From NCBI RefSeq assembly GCF_026262505.1, contig NC_067204.1, positions 4,001,797 through 4,065,796 of the forward strand: DNA of 64,000 nucleotides, written 5' to 3'. The stretch comes from Trichomonas vaginalis G3. Its lineage: Eukaryota; Parabasalia; Trichomonadida; Trichomonadidae. The position numbers and the translations under genes are program-made. Below are positions 1 through 9,576 of the stretch, piece by piece (the first letter of the stretch is position 1; each line of letters begins with the position of its first letter). The notes under the pieces are model-generated. The model worked only from the letters and a program-made list of their open reading frames with translations. It was not told the origin of the DNA and ran no database searches.

Positions 1-212
1 TTTGTTGGATTTATACAGACAGTATTGTTCTTCTTGTCTTGAAATAGAAACTCATCTGTCATTGGGTTTAATGTCAGTTTTAAGTTTCCTTCTTTCAATG
101 ACTCAGATATCTTAGAATAGTTTGAAAAGTTTGTTGTGTTCTTATTTAGAGCTTGTATAATGAGTTGTCGGTTGTGTTGTATTTCTCTCATAGACGCTGT
201 TTCATTTGACAT
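1..212 (-). CDS. N-terminal part of an unidentified Maverick protein (runs off the left edge)
   Basis: An open frame starts with ATG at 212-210 and runs leftward without a stop to the window edge (70 codons seen). The visible part is polar and probably helical, beginning MSNETASMREIQ, and I do not recognise a family. The start is supported by the T-rich/ATAAAA promoter-like stretch directly upstream, the same kind found before other Maverick genes here. It is divergent from the gene at 231 with only 18 bp between the two ATGs. The layout matches the divergent pair 28242-28655/28675-29385 in the complete Maverick, so a virion role is possible but is inference only. Confidence 0.5.
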   Translation of the reverse strand, partial: MSNETASMREIQHNRQLIIQALNKNTTNFSNYSKISESLKEGNLKLTLNPMTDEFLFQDKKNNTVCINPT

Positions 213-230
213 TTTTATTCTAGATAAAAT
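213..230. promoter_or_regulatory. 18-bp bidirectional promoter between divergent Maverick genes
   Basis: The whole gap between two divergent ATGs is TTTTTATTCTAGATAAAA-like. Read in either direction it gives a T-rich block followed by an ATAAAAT block beside the start codon. Almost the same 19-bp gap occurs at 28656-28674 in the other Maverick. Confidence 0.5.
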
Positions 231-1078
231 ATGCTTTCAATAGAAAAAGAAAATTCAAGAGTTGCTACAACTAAACCATTAGATGAACTTTTTACTAATG
301 TCGGTCAAAAGTTTGAGACAGAGACCGTAAAGCATGAAGGCTATCGTTTTGACTACCCGTTAAGATGGTTAAGAGACCCATCCGTCACAAAAGCTATTGG
401 CTTTCGTAGAATGAAGTTCATTTCAGAAGCCATACATGGTTTCCCATTTACGGTCGTTTTGAAGTTCGATACTATAACAAAGAAAAACGTATGTATGAGA
501 AATTTGAACAGGGAAAACTTTTACAAGTGAATTTGCTTGTAAACTTAGAAACAACTCTTCAAGCTTTTCAAGAAAAAATAAACGACATCTATATCGAATA
601 TGCAAACCAGTATAACATTGACGAGGGAGAGTACCATCTCGATATTATATATGACAGGAAAAATGCAACTGTTAAAATCAATAGAATAGAAGACCTTGGA
701 GAAAACGTTTATATTTCTACAAAATATAACAACTTGGCATGGTATAGATTTATGAGGATGTTAAATCAGCCTGCAGAATATCCAGTACACCCGGACTTTT
801 ATGAAGTCGAAAACCCTAATGGAACATATGAAAATGTTTTCGACCCAGATGCTATTATCGTTCATGCTTCATTTTCTGGTGCACAAAACTCTTTCTTATG
901 CTTGGCAAATGACTTTTACGAAAAACCTACAAAGTTATACGAACCACCAAGTGGAAGTATTTCAGACTTTCAAGTATGGTTTACAACAGATGGAAGAAAG
1001 AGAATAGTTCCATTATACCATGCGTTTTACTTAGAACTTAGTTTCATATACAACTACTATCGAACGGTAAAAATATAA
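231..1078 (+). pseudogene. Maverick virion-protein candidate, one frameshift
   Basis: Two overlapping frames (231-530 and 491-1078) make one coding unit of about 280 codons if a single-base shift near 440-490 is allowed; upstream codons of the second frame read sensibly through that point. The C-terminal region has a pattern also seen in the minus-strand protein at 28242-28655: a VHASF/LHSNL segment followed by DFQVWFTTDGRKRI, matching EFWFKYPDGKKI there. I infer that these are the same gene family in two different Mavericks, and a small capsid or capsid-associated protein is the likeliest role by position. No catalytic motif is visible. The frameshift may be a real lesion or a sequencing indel. 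Confidence 0.5.
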
Positions 1079-1082
1079 TTTT

Positions 1083-1325
1083 TTAATACGGTTGAGGTGT
1101 TGGATTTGGTTGCCAACTAGACTGTGGTGCAGGTTCAGGCTGTTGTATAACAGGAGCTTGTTCTTCTGGTTCAGGGTCTTTAGGTATAATACCAACAAAC
1201 TGACCTACTCTTTTACCAATATTTTTGACTCCGTTCCAAATTCCTCTTCCTACGGTTTTTATTCCATTCCATATACCTCTTCCAACTCTTCTGAAGAAGT
1301 TTCCAATACTACTGAAGAAACCCAT
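1083..1325 (-). CDS. small amphipathic Maverick protein, pVI-like in style
   Basis: An 80-residue protein. The N-terminal half repeats a short amphipathic, basic-aromatic motif (GFFSSIGNFFRR, GRGIWNGIKTVGRG, GIWNGVKNIGKR), which would form a membrane-active helix. The C-terminal half is Pro/Gln-rich and acidic (PKDPEPEEQAP). The start is preceded by ATTTTTACACGTAGTAAATG, the usual Maverick start context in this window. It ends 4 bp beyond the convergent stop of the upstream + gene. Similar short proteins beginning MAAG-F/I-FKKLWD occur at 23470 and 23940 in the complete Maverick. By analogy with small membrane-lytic or DNA-binding capsid proteins of adenovirus-like viruses, an internal virion protein is plausible. 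This is analogy from composition, not detected homology. Confidence 0.6.
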   Translation of the reverse strand: MGFFSSIGNFFRRVGRGIWNGIKTVGRGIWNGVKNIGKRVGQFVGIIPKDPEPEEQAPVIQQPEPAPQSSWQPNPTPQPY

Positions 1326-1342
1326 TTACTACGTGTAAAAAT

Positions 1343-1705
1343 CTAATGTCCGCCTAGTCTCTTACGTTTCCTTCTGAGTTCCATAGCATTTTTTAACTGG
1401 AGCTCATACATTCTGTTTCTCCTCTGGTAGAAAACATATTCTGGGTCAACTCCTGTGTTCGCGTCATCTGCATAAAGTTGTTTATATCCCACTTCAGGGT
1501 TTGTATAAAACTCTTTCCATCTCATATTTGCATACCATGGTGGCAAACCTAACGCAGCGTCATTTGACATGGCAGTTTGCATTTGTACATCTGTTGGCAC
1601 TTGACCATAGTTTGCCATTGCAGTTTGTATTCTAACTTCATTTGGAATATTCTCTGGGTTTGGTTGTCCAGGTTGCTGTGCATTTGCTAAGTTCTGTGCG
1701 TCCAT
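1343..1705 (-). CDS. unidentified Maverick protein, 120 aa
   Basis: A 120-residue protein with a Gln/Asn/Pro-rich N-terminus, a duplicated segment (VRIQTAMANYGQVP and VQMQTAMSND), a central aromatic stretch (PPWYANMRWKEFY), and a very basic C-terminus (ELRRKRKRLGGH). The internal repeat argues that it is a real protein. The start lies directly after ATTTTTATCTAATATTAAATG, the local Maverick start context. The basic tail could bind DNA or serve as a nuclear signal, but no family is recognised. It is codirectional with the amphipathic protein gene and the methyltransferase gene, forming a closely packed minus-strand cluster. Confidence 0.6.
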   Translation of the reverse strand: MDAQNLANAQQPGQPNPENIPNEVRIQTAMANYGQVPTDVQMQTAMSNDAALGLPPWYANMRWKEFYTNPEVGYKQLYADDANTGVDPEYVFYQRRNRMYELQLKNAMELRRKRKRLGGH

Positions 1706-1728
1706 TTAATATTAGATAAAAATATCTC

Positions 1729-1860
1729 TTACGAGTACATATGCTGAACATTTGCAGGCATTGGTTCATCTTCATATTCTCTGTACTTTTCTGCCACGTC
1801 AAATAAATAAATGACACAATGGAAAAAACCTAAAACAAGTAGTCCTATTTCAAACCACAT
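1729..1860 (-). CDS. 43-residue single-pass membrane protein
   Basis: A short frame starts at ATG 1860-1858 and ends with TAA at 1731-1729. Residues 3-21 are hydrophobic (FEIGLLVLGFFHCVIYLF), followed by a charged tail with EKYREYEDEP. The gene starts inside the last 16 bp of the methyltransferase gene, in another frame. No family can be assigned. Overlap with its neighbour and the clear membrane segment support it, but a 43-codon frame can arise by chance. Confidence 0.4.
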   Translation of the reverse strand: MWFEIGLLVLGFFHCVIYLFDVAEKYREYEDEPMPANVQHMYS

Positions 1861-2663
1861 TTACTTACTAGTAAAATTTCTTTGTTATGACACTTTCTCC
1901 GGTTTATAGGACCTCTCTCATATTCTATCTTGTCATATCTAAACTCATAGTCATGTATGTCCTCTAACCATCTCATAACGGTTTCCAAACCACTTTTATC
2001 GGATGTAAAGTAAAAGCATGGATGGTTATGTAAAACGTCTAAAGTTTCTAAAGAGTCTCTCAAAGTCCAGTCTACTTGGTATTGAAAATCCCATGTGTTA
2101 TAGAACGGCGGGTCCACTATAAAGAAAACATTTTCCTTGTCTTTATATTTTTCATACAACTCTGTCCAACGACATCTCACAAACTCTATACCCTCAATAT
2201 ATTTTTCTATGCCCTCTTTGAAAACATTTGTATAGTTAAGATATAAAACATTTGACATAAGTGTTTCAATGTCATGAACTCTTATAGAACCACTATATAA
2301 TAGTCTAGCAGATATACTATCCCAGTCTATATATTCTGCTTTTTTCAAAACCTCTCTCACAATATTTTTCTTATCTAATGGTATACGTTCCATCTTACCT
2401 ATAGGTATCTTTTCTTTTAACGCTTTCAATATATTGTTTGTGTCTGGTATATGTTTGAGACGGTCCATATAGTTGTCGAAGTCATTGCATATAATCTTTG
2501 AGTCTGGGAATATTGTATGGCACAAATGGGATATATAGAAACTTCCACCGAACAAATCTACAAATGTTAGACCATTCGGTAGTTTCTTAAGTTCTCTCAA
2601 TAGAATATCTTTACATCTACTCTTATTTCCAAAGAAGGGTAACGGTGGTTTTGTAAAATTCAT
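1845..2663 (-). CDS. D12-class DNA N6-adenine methyltransferase
   Basis: A 272-residue protein with the layout of Dam/D12-class adenine methyltransferases. PPLPFFGNKSR near residue 6 corresponds to the N-terminal P-F-x-G-x-K motif, FVDLFGGSFYIS near residue 34 is the AdoMet-binding FxGG motif, and VDPPFYNT near residue 185 is the catalytic motif IV, DPPF rather than the commoner DPPY. It would transfer a methyl group from S-adenosylmethionine to adenine N6. The start is preceded by CATTTTTATTATTATATATAAATG, the local Maverick start context. N6-methyladenine is known in Trichomonas vaginalis DNA, so an element-borne enzyme could mark or protect element DNA; that role is inference. The length is normal for the family and no lesion is seen. 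Confidence 0.85.
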   Translation of the reverse strand: MNFTKPPLPFFGNKSRCKDILLRELKKLPNGLTFVDLFGGSFYISHLCHTIFPDSKIICNDFDNYMDRLKHIPDTNNILKALKEKIPIGKMERIPLDKKNIVREVLKKAEYIDWDSISARLLYSGSIRVHDIETLMSNVLYLNYTNVFKEGIEKYIEGIEFVRCRWTELYEKYKDKENVFFIVDPPFYNTWDFQYQVDWTLRDSLETLDVLHNHPCFYFTSDKSGLETVMRWLEDIHDYEFRYDKIEYERGPINRRKCHNKEILLVSKCGLK

Positions 2664-2980
2664 TTATATATAATAATAAAAATGTTTTTTCCTGAAAAGT
2701 GACAGAAAAGGCTTCTCAAAGTATACTTCCTTGGAACGCCTGTAACTTTTCCTGTAGCGACGATAGACCCTTACTTGTCCGGACAAAGTTATACTAAACA
2801 TCTTCAGGGCTAGAGGGCACGAAGTGCCTGGAGGCCCCACTACCCTTTTTTTTTTTTTTTTTTTTTTGATCTCTTTCAAACAAACACATAGAAATTTTGA
2901 TTAAGTATTTCAAGTTTTTATATAAGATAAATATTGAACAGATAAAATATAAAACAATTTTTAATAATAAATATAGATAT
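2664..2980. other. Non-coding gap with a GC hairpin and a T22 run
   Basis: No gene is supported here. It holds the 5' leader of the methyltransferase gene, a 12-bp palindrome TTGTCCGGACAA near 2777, a 13-bp hairpin GGCAC-GAA-GTGCC at 2816-2828 of the same build as the Maverick mini-hairpins, and a run of 22 T at 2846-2867. I could not find a Maverick end (AG...CT plus a 6-bp duplication), so the border between this Maverick and the hAT element is not resolved. Confidence 0.5.
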
Positions 2981-4972
2981 TTATTTTGTAGCCATTAAAA
3001 TTTCTCGCCTATCTAATAAAATTTTGTGAGAACGTAATCTTTTCAAATTTAGTATCAATCTTTGGTCTTTTATTGTTCTCTCACATGTTGCTTCTGAAGG
3101 TGAAGCGGAGATAACACGAAGGGCGATATCTGCAAAGATTGATACATTGCCATCTCTATGAGAGATTTCTTCCCAACCGTATTCTTGACGTTCTTGAATC
3201 ATATCATCAGAGAAGATATCATTATCACTATTAATATACGTGTTAAATAGTGTAATAATATCTGTTATTGTTTGACCCGGAATACGAAATTGTTCCAAAA
3301 TACTTTTGAGATACTGCCTAGCTGCAACAAAATGGTTAACCGGCTGATTTGAACTAGATGTTACATCTGCGAGATCAAGCATAGGAGGGTCAATTGTAGC
3401 AGTTACCTGACGAATTGATCCCTCCTCAACCATATCAAGAGAAACTTCAGTCGAACCTTCTTCAAAGATAGAGTCCATATAGATAGATTGAATGTCTTCT
3501 ACTGGATTAACGAAAGTTACGTTTGTAATATCAAATGAATTAATTGCCGGAGATTCGTTGATCTGCGCTCCGTGGACGAATTTTTGGTTGAAATAATACC
3601 TACCTTTCGGTGTAAAAGCGAAGGCTAAGCACCAAAGACCTCCAAAGTCCGATCCAAGGGTATAGTTCAACAACGATCTTGAAAGGATTCCAGCAAAAGG
3701 ATTGTTGTTGCTGCTGGAAAGGTATTGGAGTGCTTCAATACCCTTGCAAAGCCATACGTAGCAATCAGATATCTTGGTTTTATCTGATTCGAACGTGGAA
3801 ATAAGCTTCTTGAGAATTGCCAAGCAGTCTCTTAAGAACTTGATGTTTTCAATATCAATACGCGTATATCTTGAAATTTTGTCTTGATACTTGATAATAA
3901 ACATACAAATATTATAATCATAGATCCACCTGGTGGATACATGCTTTGGACAGAGAGCTCCGATGTCTTCAACATGGATTCTACAAAGAGCTGATATTTC
4001 GTGGATATGTTTCACAATTGCTCCTAATGCTACGTCTTTTGTTGTCATATATTGATAACAATTATGAATCCTGTGGCATAAACACGGGATAAACAAGATT
4101 TTGAATAACCTTGGGTCATTTGAGTTGTAGAACGATTGATTCCATCCTTTCTGAAAACATTTCAATTGCGCTTTATTGCCATCGCAAACTACACTGCTGA
4201 TCTTAACATCTCTAATGAAGATTCTGTTAAATCCTTGAGTAAGCGAGTGGATATAATCTTCAGATGTTCCACCATTCATTTGGATTGACTCAACAGGATA
4301 GGGCCGCTTGCTTTGCAGAGGATTTGTGAGGGAGAAGTCCAGATTGTGAAACTGCTGAGTCTTCCCCTCATCAATGGCAACACAGGTACAGGCAAGCTTA
4401 GCAAACTCATCAACTTTTGCAACATGGATTGAATTTGCAATTTGTATCATTGTTTGCCTTAGTTTGTCAGTTGAAATAGGCTGGTATATTTGAGAAGCTA
4501 GTTTATCAACATTGATGTTAACATTGTGTAACTGTGGGAACTTCAATATCATCGAGTCTGCAGTATACATTATAATGGTTTTAACTAGCTTTGTAAACTC
4601 TGGGCTTGAGAAGGTATTCAGAGCCAAGTTAAATCTTCCAGTAAATGTAGCAAGCTGTTCATAGATATCCCCTAACGATATAGGTGTAAGCCCTGTTGCT
4701 GGGACGTTTTGATAGTATTGATCGATTGTTTGTTGTGATGCTACTTCTCCTGGTGTGCATATGTGCCGTTTGTTTTGGATCCATTTTTTGAAATGATCCT
4801 CACGCATTTCTTCCATTGCACAGTGGCATATAGTTCCGTCAGGACGCTTTACTAGTTCATTGCATTTAACATAATATTTTCCGTACTTGTCGCCTGGTTT
4901 TTTATATCTAAGATACTGATGCTTAGTACCGACCTCAATGTCTTTATAGTACGTCGGTACTGCATCAATCAT
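2981..4972 (-). CDS. hAT-superfamily transposase
   Basis: A 663-residue intact protein. The N-terminus carries a BED-like Cys/His region (CNELVKRPDGTICHC ... KRHIC). The middle has the hAT catalytic landmarks: VAIDEGKT (first Asp), VVCDGNKAQLKC (second Asp region) and PCLCHRIHNCYQY, the C-x2-H signature. The C-terminus has the dimerisation motif SASPSEATCERTIKDQRLIL. It would cut and paste a hAT element with an 8-bp target duplication. The ATG is preceded within about 15 bp by TTCATT and TTTCAACAATG, resembling the host initiator seen before the rubrerythrin genes. Sequence upstream of the gene (to about 5548) is shared with the non-autonomous element at 45951-47423, which supports transposon membership. 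I did not find the other end of the element. Confidence 0.85.
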   Translation of the reverse strand: MIDAVPTYYKDIEVGTKHQYLRYKKPGDKYGKYYVKCNELVKRPDGTICHCAMEEMREDHFKKWIQNKRHICTPGEVASQQTIDQYYQNVPATGLTPISLGDIYEQLATFTGRFNLALNTFSSPEFTKLVKTIIMYTADSMILKFPQLHNVNINVDKLASQIYQPISTDKLRQTMIQIANSIHVAKVDEFAKLACTCVAIDEGKTQQFHNLDFSLTNPLQSKRPYPVESIQMNGGTSEDYIHSLTQGFNRIFIRDVKISSVVCDGNKAQLKCFQKGWNQSFYNSNDPRLFKILFIPCLCHRIHNCYQYMTTKDVALGAIVKHIHEISALCRIHVEDIGALCPKHVSTRWIYDYNICMFIIKYQDKISRYTRIDIENIKFLRDCLAILKKLISTFESDKTKISDCYVWLCKGIEALQYLSSSNNNPFAGILSRSLLNYTLGSDFGGLWCLAFAFTPKGRYYFNQKFVHGAQINESPAINSFDITNVTFVNPVEDIQSIYMDSIFEEGSTEVSLDMVEEGSIRQVTATIDPPMLDLADVTSSSNQPVNHFVAARQYLKSILEQFRIPGQTITDIITLFNTYINSDNDIFSDDMIQERQEYGWEEISHRDGNVSIFADIALRVISASPSEATCERTIKDQRLILNLKRLRSHKILLDRREILMATK

Positions 4973-5552
4973 TGTTGAAATAATGAAGTGATTACTTAAG
5001 CATTTTTATTCTCAATTTGTTTTGAATAAATTCAATTTTTTAATGCATAATTTTTAAAAATTCTCTAATATACCTTAGATATAGATACATTTATTATCAA
5101 TTCAAAAATTTCAATATAGTTTTGGGATGGGTAGCCCATCCCATATATTCAAATTTTCAATGATTTTGGGTTGGGATTCCCAGACCAGAATAATTTCTAA
5201 TTATAATTCGTAAAAATATATGTATATCTCATTATTACATCATTTAATATATTTTTAGTTAAATAGTCACTATTTTCACAATTTTTATTATTAATTACTG
5301 AACTAAACAGGTTTCAAATAGAAAGAGTATAAAAGATAAGTGTTTTTCTACATGTGTTTCGATAAGAATTATAATAATTGATGGTTTTTACAGCCAAATT
5401 TATTTTATTATTTAAATTTCAATGAAAAAATATAAGAATTTTTTAATAAAAAATTTTTATTAAGAATTTTTTTTTGTAAAATTGACACTGGGATGACGAT
5501 AGGGCTGGGATCTTATCCACCCCGTTCATTTGGGAAAATTGCAGATCTGTTG
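4973..5552. mobile_element. 5' end region of the hAT element
   Basis: This stretch aligns by eye, with drift, to 46865-47423: GGGATGGGTAGCCCATCCC/GGGATGGGTATCCCAGCCCC, GGGTTGGGATTCCCAGACC/GGGTTGGGATGCCCAGACC, and GACACTGGGATGACGATAGG followed by GGGCTGGGA. Both end with GGGAAAA...GATCT. I infer that 5532-5548 is near the outer end of the hAT element. A matching end is repeated at 13481-13500. Confidence 0.55.
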
Positions 5553-6485
5553 TGCATGAAAATTCGTTCACTTCACTTCTGACAAAAAGTGACGAGTTTA
5601 CATGACAAAAATAGTTTACATGGCAAAATATATAGGGTATTTTTTTTAAAAGTAGTTATCTTTATATATAAAAATAAAACTTTTGATATATTTGAGTAAA
5701 TGATTTATTAATTTATTTATTTTTTTTAAATCAAATCATATAAATATACCCTACTTTCCCAACATTTAGAATAAGGTTATTGCCCTAAAATTCAGTTATA
5801 GACACTTAGGAGAGCATTTAAACCATGATATTTTGGCATATGATAGAGAAACATCTTATAAACATTTTCAGTATGTTTTCCTATAAAATAACGATCTCAC
5901 ATGAAATTACTAAAATATCAAATTTTGATTTTCACTTTAAAGTTGGGAGAATACTCTACAGTGACAGGGTATACAATTTTAACCTTTGTTTTGATTATAA
6001 ATAAAGTATTGATAGAGATATGAGTTGTACAGAATTATACACGTGTGTTTAATCAAATGTAAGTTGTGCAACAATAATGATTAGCTAGATAGTATATTAA
6101 GGAACTGTGATTTATGATCTAATTCAATAAGATGTAAATGATATTCAAATATATTAAATAAATGCGAATGTTCAAGATGTGAAATCGGTTAGTTAATTGT
6201 TGTATATAGATATTTTACTGTGATTAATGAATTTTTTAACAATTTAAAATTATCAAATTTCAAAATATGCGCAATGAGATAATTTGAGAGTATTTTGAGA
6301 ACTGAAGACTTATGATTTAGTGTTTTTGAATAAGCACATCAATATAAAGATAGAAAATAAATTGAGATATAATTTTTTTGAAGGTATTATAAGGGTGGAG
6401 GTAGTAGGATAAATTTTTAATGTTCTATACTTTCATGGCAAATAATTAAATAGAAGTAAAACTTTGTTTTAAGAATTGAAAATTT
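5553..6485. other. A+T-rich gap, no gene seen
   Basis: No frame with coding character is seen. Contains the left copy (5745-5768) of an outward-facing inverted repeat whose partner is at 11832-11855. Confidence 0.5.
5745..5768 (+). repeat. Left copy of a 24-bp inverted repeat
   Basis: TATACCCTACTTTCCC then AACATTTA matches the reverse complement of 11832-11855 at 23 of 24 positions. The ends face outward as in a transposon TIR and enclose 6.1 kb of hairpin arrays. Confidence 0.5.
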
Positions 6486-6504
6486 TAAATAAAAAAGGAA
6501 TGTT

Positions 6505-7157
6505 AGTAATGCTAATTTATTTGATTCCGGGGAGACACCCCGGTTATCAAATATATTTATTAAAATGGAAAATCTCTCACTTTTCGAAAAAATCGAAACT
6601 GCAAGGATCTCCGATTCTCGATATGATAATTTATTTGATTCCGGGAGACACCCCGGTTATCAAATATATTTATTAGAACGGAAAATCTCTCACTTTTCGA
6701 AAAAATCGAAACTGCAAGGATCTCCGATTCTCGATATGATAATTTATTTGATTCCGGGAGACACCCCGGTTATCAAATATATTTATTAGAACGGAAAATC
6801 TCTCACTTTTCGAAAAAATCGAAACTGCAAGGATCTCCGATTCTCGATATGATAATTTATTTGATTCCGGGAGACACCCCGGTTATCAAATATATTTATT
6901 AGAACGGAAAATCTCTCACTTTTCGAAAAAATCGAAACTGCAAGGATCTCCGATTCTCGATATGATAATTTATTTGATTCCGGGAGACACCCCGGTTATC
7001 AAATATATTTATTAGAACGGAAAATCTCTCACTTTTCGAAAAAATCGAAACTGCAAGGATCTCCGATTCTCGATATGATAATTTATTTGATTCCGGGAGA
7101 CACCCCGGTTATCAAATATATTTATTAGAACGGAAAATCTCTCACTTTTCGAAATTT
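6505..7157 (+). repeat. 113-bp tandem repeat, about 5.7 copies
   Basis: The palindromic core CCGGGAGACACCCCGG recurs at 6527 (with one extra G), 6641, 6754, 6867, 6980 and 7093, a period of 113 bp. Copies 2-6 are nearly identical, while the first has a few differences. Long frames across it are by-products of the repeat. The array ends in CACTTTTCGAAA, beyond which unique sequence begins. Confidence 0.9.
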
Positions 7158-7477
7158 TTTTTAACAAAAATATGGCATTCTTAAATTATAGTTACATGTT
7201 ATTTCACAATCATTATCATTAAAAAATTCAATTATTCAAGTTGTTTTGTCCCGACGGTTTTTACGGTTATAAAAATGGTTGCGAACTCAATCCATCAGCA
7301 AAATGTCGGTTGGGGTGCCCTTCTTGGCCTCCTGAGTACTCACCAAGATACCCCCAGCTCCCGCAAAACACCTCCCTTAGGTGAGCATTAACTGATGACA
7401 TGAGTTAACAATTCTACAAAATCATCAAGCATGAAGGTTTATGATTTATAAATCAAAATCTCAGTAACTGCTTGACT
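7158..7477. other. Gap with no recognised gene
   Basis: Contains a more G+C-rich stretch (about 7250-7400) that reads neither as protein nor as an RNA family I can name. Confidence 0.4.
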
Positions 7478-7750
7478 TTGCAAGTTGCTGTCTTTACCGG
7501 TTACTCTGCTGCAATCTCTTTTCTGATTGCAGGCAGAGTTCTGCATCCTGAGGACATTGCCTTGCAGATATGCTTGTAATCACTACGTGAGCAACTTGGT
7601 GTTGCAAGTTGCTGTCTTTACCGGTTACTCTGCTGCAATCTCTTTTCTGATTGCAGGCAAAGTTCTGCATCCTGAGGACATTGCCTTGCAGATATGCTTG
7701 TAATCACTACGTGAGCAACTTGGTGTTGCAAGTTGCTGTCTTTACCGGTT
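7478..7750 (+). repeat. 124-bp tandem repeat, 2.2 copies
   Basis: CAAGTTGCTGTCTTTACCGG starts at 7481, 7605 and 7729, a 124-bp period. Each unit contains short inverted repeats such as CTGCAATC...GATTGCAG. The second unit differs from the first by one base (AGGCAGAG/AGGCAAAG). Confidence 0.85.
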
Positions 7751-7847
7751 AGCTTTTTTTGAAGTTTCTTCGCATCTTATATAAGCTCTAGATCAATATT
7801 TATCATCAGAATTTGCATCTCATAAAGCACGATATTAATCAAATAGG

Positions 7848-7898
7848 CAAATTTCATTCGGAGTCTCTCATTAAATGAGAAACTCCGAATGAGATTTG
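7848..7898. repeat. 51-bp hairpin
   Basis: CATTCGGAG and CTCTCATT pair with AATGAGA and CTCCGAATG. The same stem design (TCTCATTnnATGAGA inside a longer stem) recurs at 46230-46520. Confidence 0.8.
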
Positions 7899-8537
7899 CT
7901 CTAAGGTAATGTACTTGTTATGCTTGGCCTAGAAGCAAGGAGGAAACATGTATATGGTTTGTTTATACTGAAGTTATCTGGAATTCTCTCAATTGAGGAT
8001 TCAAATCCAGATAACAGCAGTATAAGTTAATATTGTTGTGCACCTCAGGTTGTTTATAGGCCCGAGAACGAGAAAAGAATTTATGGTGTGAATTGGCTCG
8101 ATATATACCTACGCTCTGTAAAAAATACGTTATATTTTCTTTCATATGAGAAAAATGTTTTTCTTTTTTATAATACTATGTGCTTTGTTACTTCATAAAT
8201 TGTCTATTTTTCTTATTAAAACCTATTTTTTCCGTGTGATTCGGAATCTACGCATTCAAAAAATGCGTTTTCCGCTCTCAGAACGCGAAAATATGAACTA
8301 CATGACGAGATAAATCGATTTATTATGTTCCTAAATATTCTCATTTTTCAATCTTGCTCAATACTCAAAAATAAGCAGACTCTCAAATAGAGAACATAAA
8401 ATAACTCATATTTATCATATTAAAATTTTGAAAAAGTCTCCCGAAAAAATCATATTTCGAAAATTTCGAAAAAAATAAGTACATTTTTCGCCAAAGAAAA
8501 AAGAAAAATGTTTTTTTTTGAATTTTTGATGATAATA
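7899..8537. other. Gap with a degenerate copy of the 9100-9297 segment
   Basis: The stretch about 8220-8320 is a diverged copy of 9195-9290 (CCTATTTTTTCCGTG..., CGAAAATATGAAC...). No gene is supported. Confidence 0.45.
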
Positions 8538-9296
8538 TGCACTCCTGACGGTCGCAGTGTCTCATTCTGGGAGACATTGCCTGTGCATGTCTCCCAGAAT
8601 GGCATACTGTTCCGCATTCAAGTTATGAATGCGGAACTTTGACCGACAAGAGTGCATTGTGCACTCTTGTTGGTCTGCATGTGTCATTCCGGGAGACATT
8701 GCCTGTGCATGTCTCCCAGAATGGCATACTGTTCCGCATTCATAACTTGAATGCGGAACTTTGACCGACAAGAGTGCATTGTGCACTCTTGTTGGTCTGC
8801 ATGTGTCATTCCGGGAGACATTGCCTGTGCATGTCTCCCAGAACGAGACAATTTATTGCAATCAGAATACGATTGCAAAACTTTGACCGACAAGAGTGCA
8901 TTGTGCACTCTTGTTTGTCATCCACTATGATACTTAGAGAAAATACTTTACTTACATTATTTAAAATATTAATTTCCCTATTTAATATTTATTTATTATT
9001 TTTTGTGCTTTATATTCCCTATGGCATGTACTGAACTATTTTATAGACTCTACCGAGCTATCTCCACATATAAACATTTGACAATAACACATATATACTC
9101 TCTTCATATTCTAGTCTCATGACATATTATTGCAAAAGCTATATTTATACAGCATACCTCATAAAGTCTCATTATATCCCTATCTAAGCGTTCAAAACCT
9201 ATTTTCCCCACGTAATCTGATTCTTCAGGCTCCGCTGATTCGATTTCTGCTGTCAGATCGTGAAAATATGAATCACATAACAAGATAAACACAAAT
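8538..9296 (+). repeat. Left arm of a large inverted duplication carrying a triple-hairpin array
   Basis: 8540-8925 is an array of about 123-bp units. Each unit is three back-to-back hairpins: GGGAGACATtGcctgtgcATGTCTCCC, GTTCCGCATTC...GAATGCGGAAC, and GACCGACAAGAGTG...CACTCTTGTTGGTC. One unit carries a different middle hairpin (ATTGCAATCAG... form). The array plus unique flank 8926-9296 is repeated in reverse complement at 9577-10447. Confidence 0.85.
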
Positions 9297-9576
9297 CCAA
9301 AATAATAATGTTTTCTTCAAATTGACTCTTCCACGATATTCATATATTTGTTATTAATTCCGTTTTCCCTTACAAATGTATTTAATTTTCTGAATAATAC
9401 GTATTATAAAATGAATATCTCAAAAACTAAATTAAAAAATTAATACTGGGTAATAACTAGATATATTGTGACTTTTTGAATTCACACACTTTTGGAAAAA
9501 ATTGAATTTTTCTAAAATGATGTTGTTTGAACATGAACTTAAAGAGTTTTTTTACGAAAATATCAAGTTGGGTAAC

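Noticed and set aside
2846-2867. T22 run as the tail of a retroposed copy
   Set aside because: No target duplication or source gene is seen; it may be a simple homopolymer.
6505-7750. CRISPR-like arrays
   Set aside because: The whole unit repeats (113 or 124 bp) with no variable spacers, and no cas genes are present. They are satellites.
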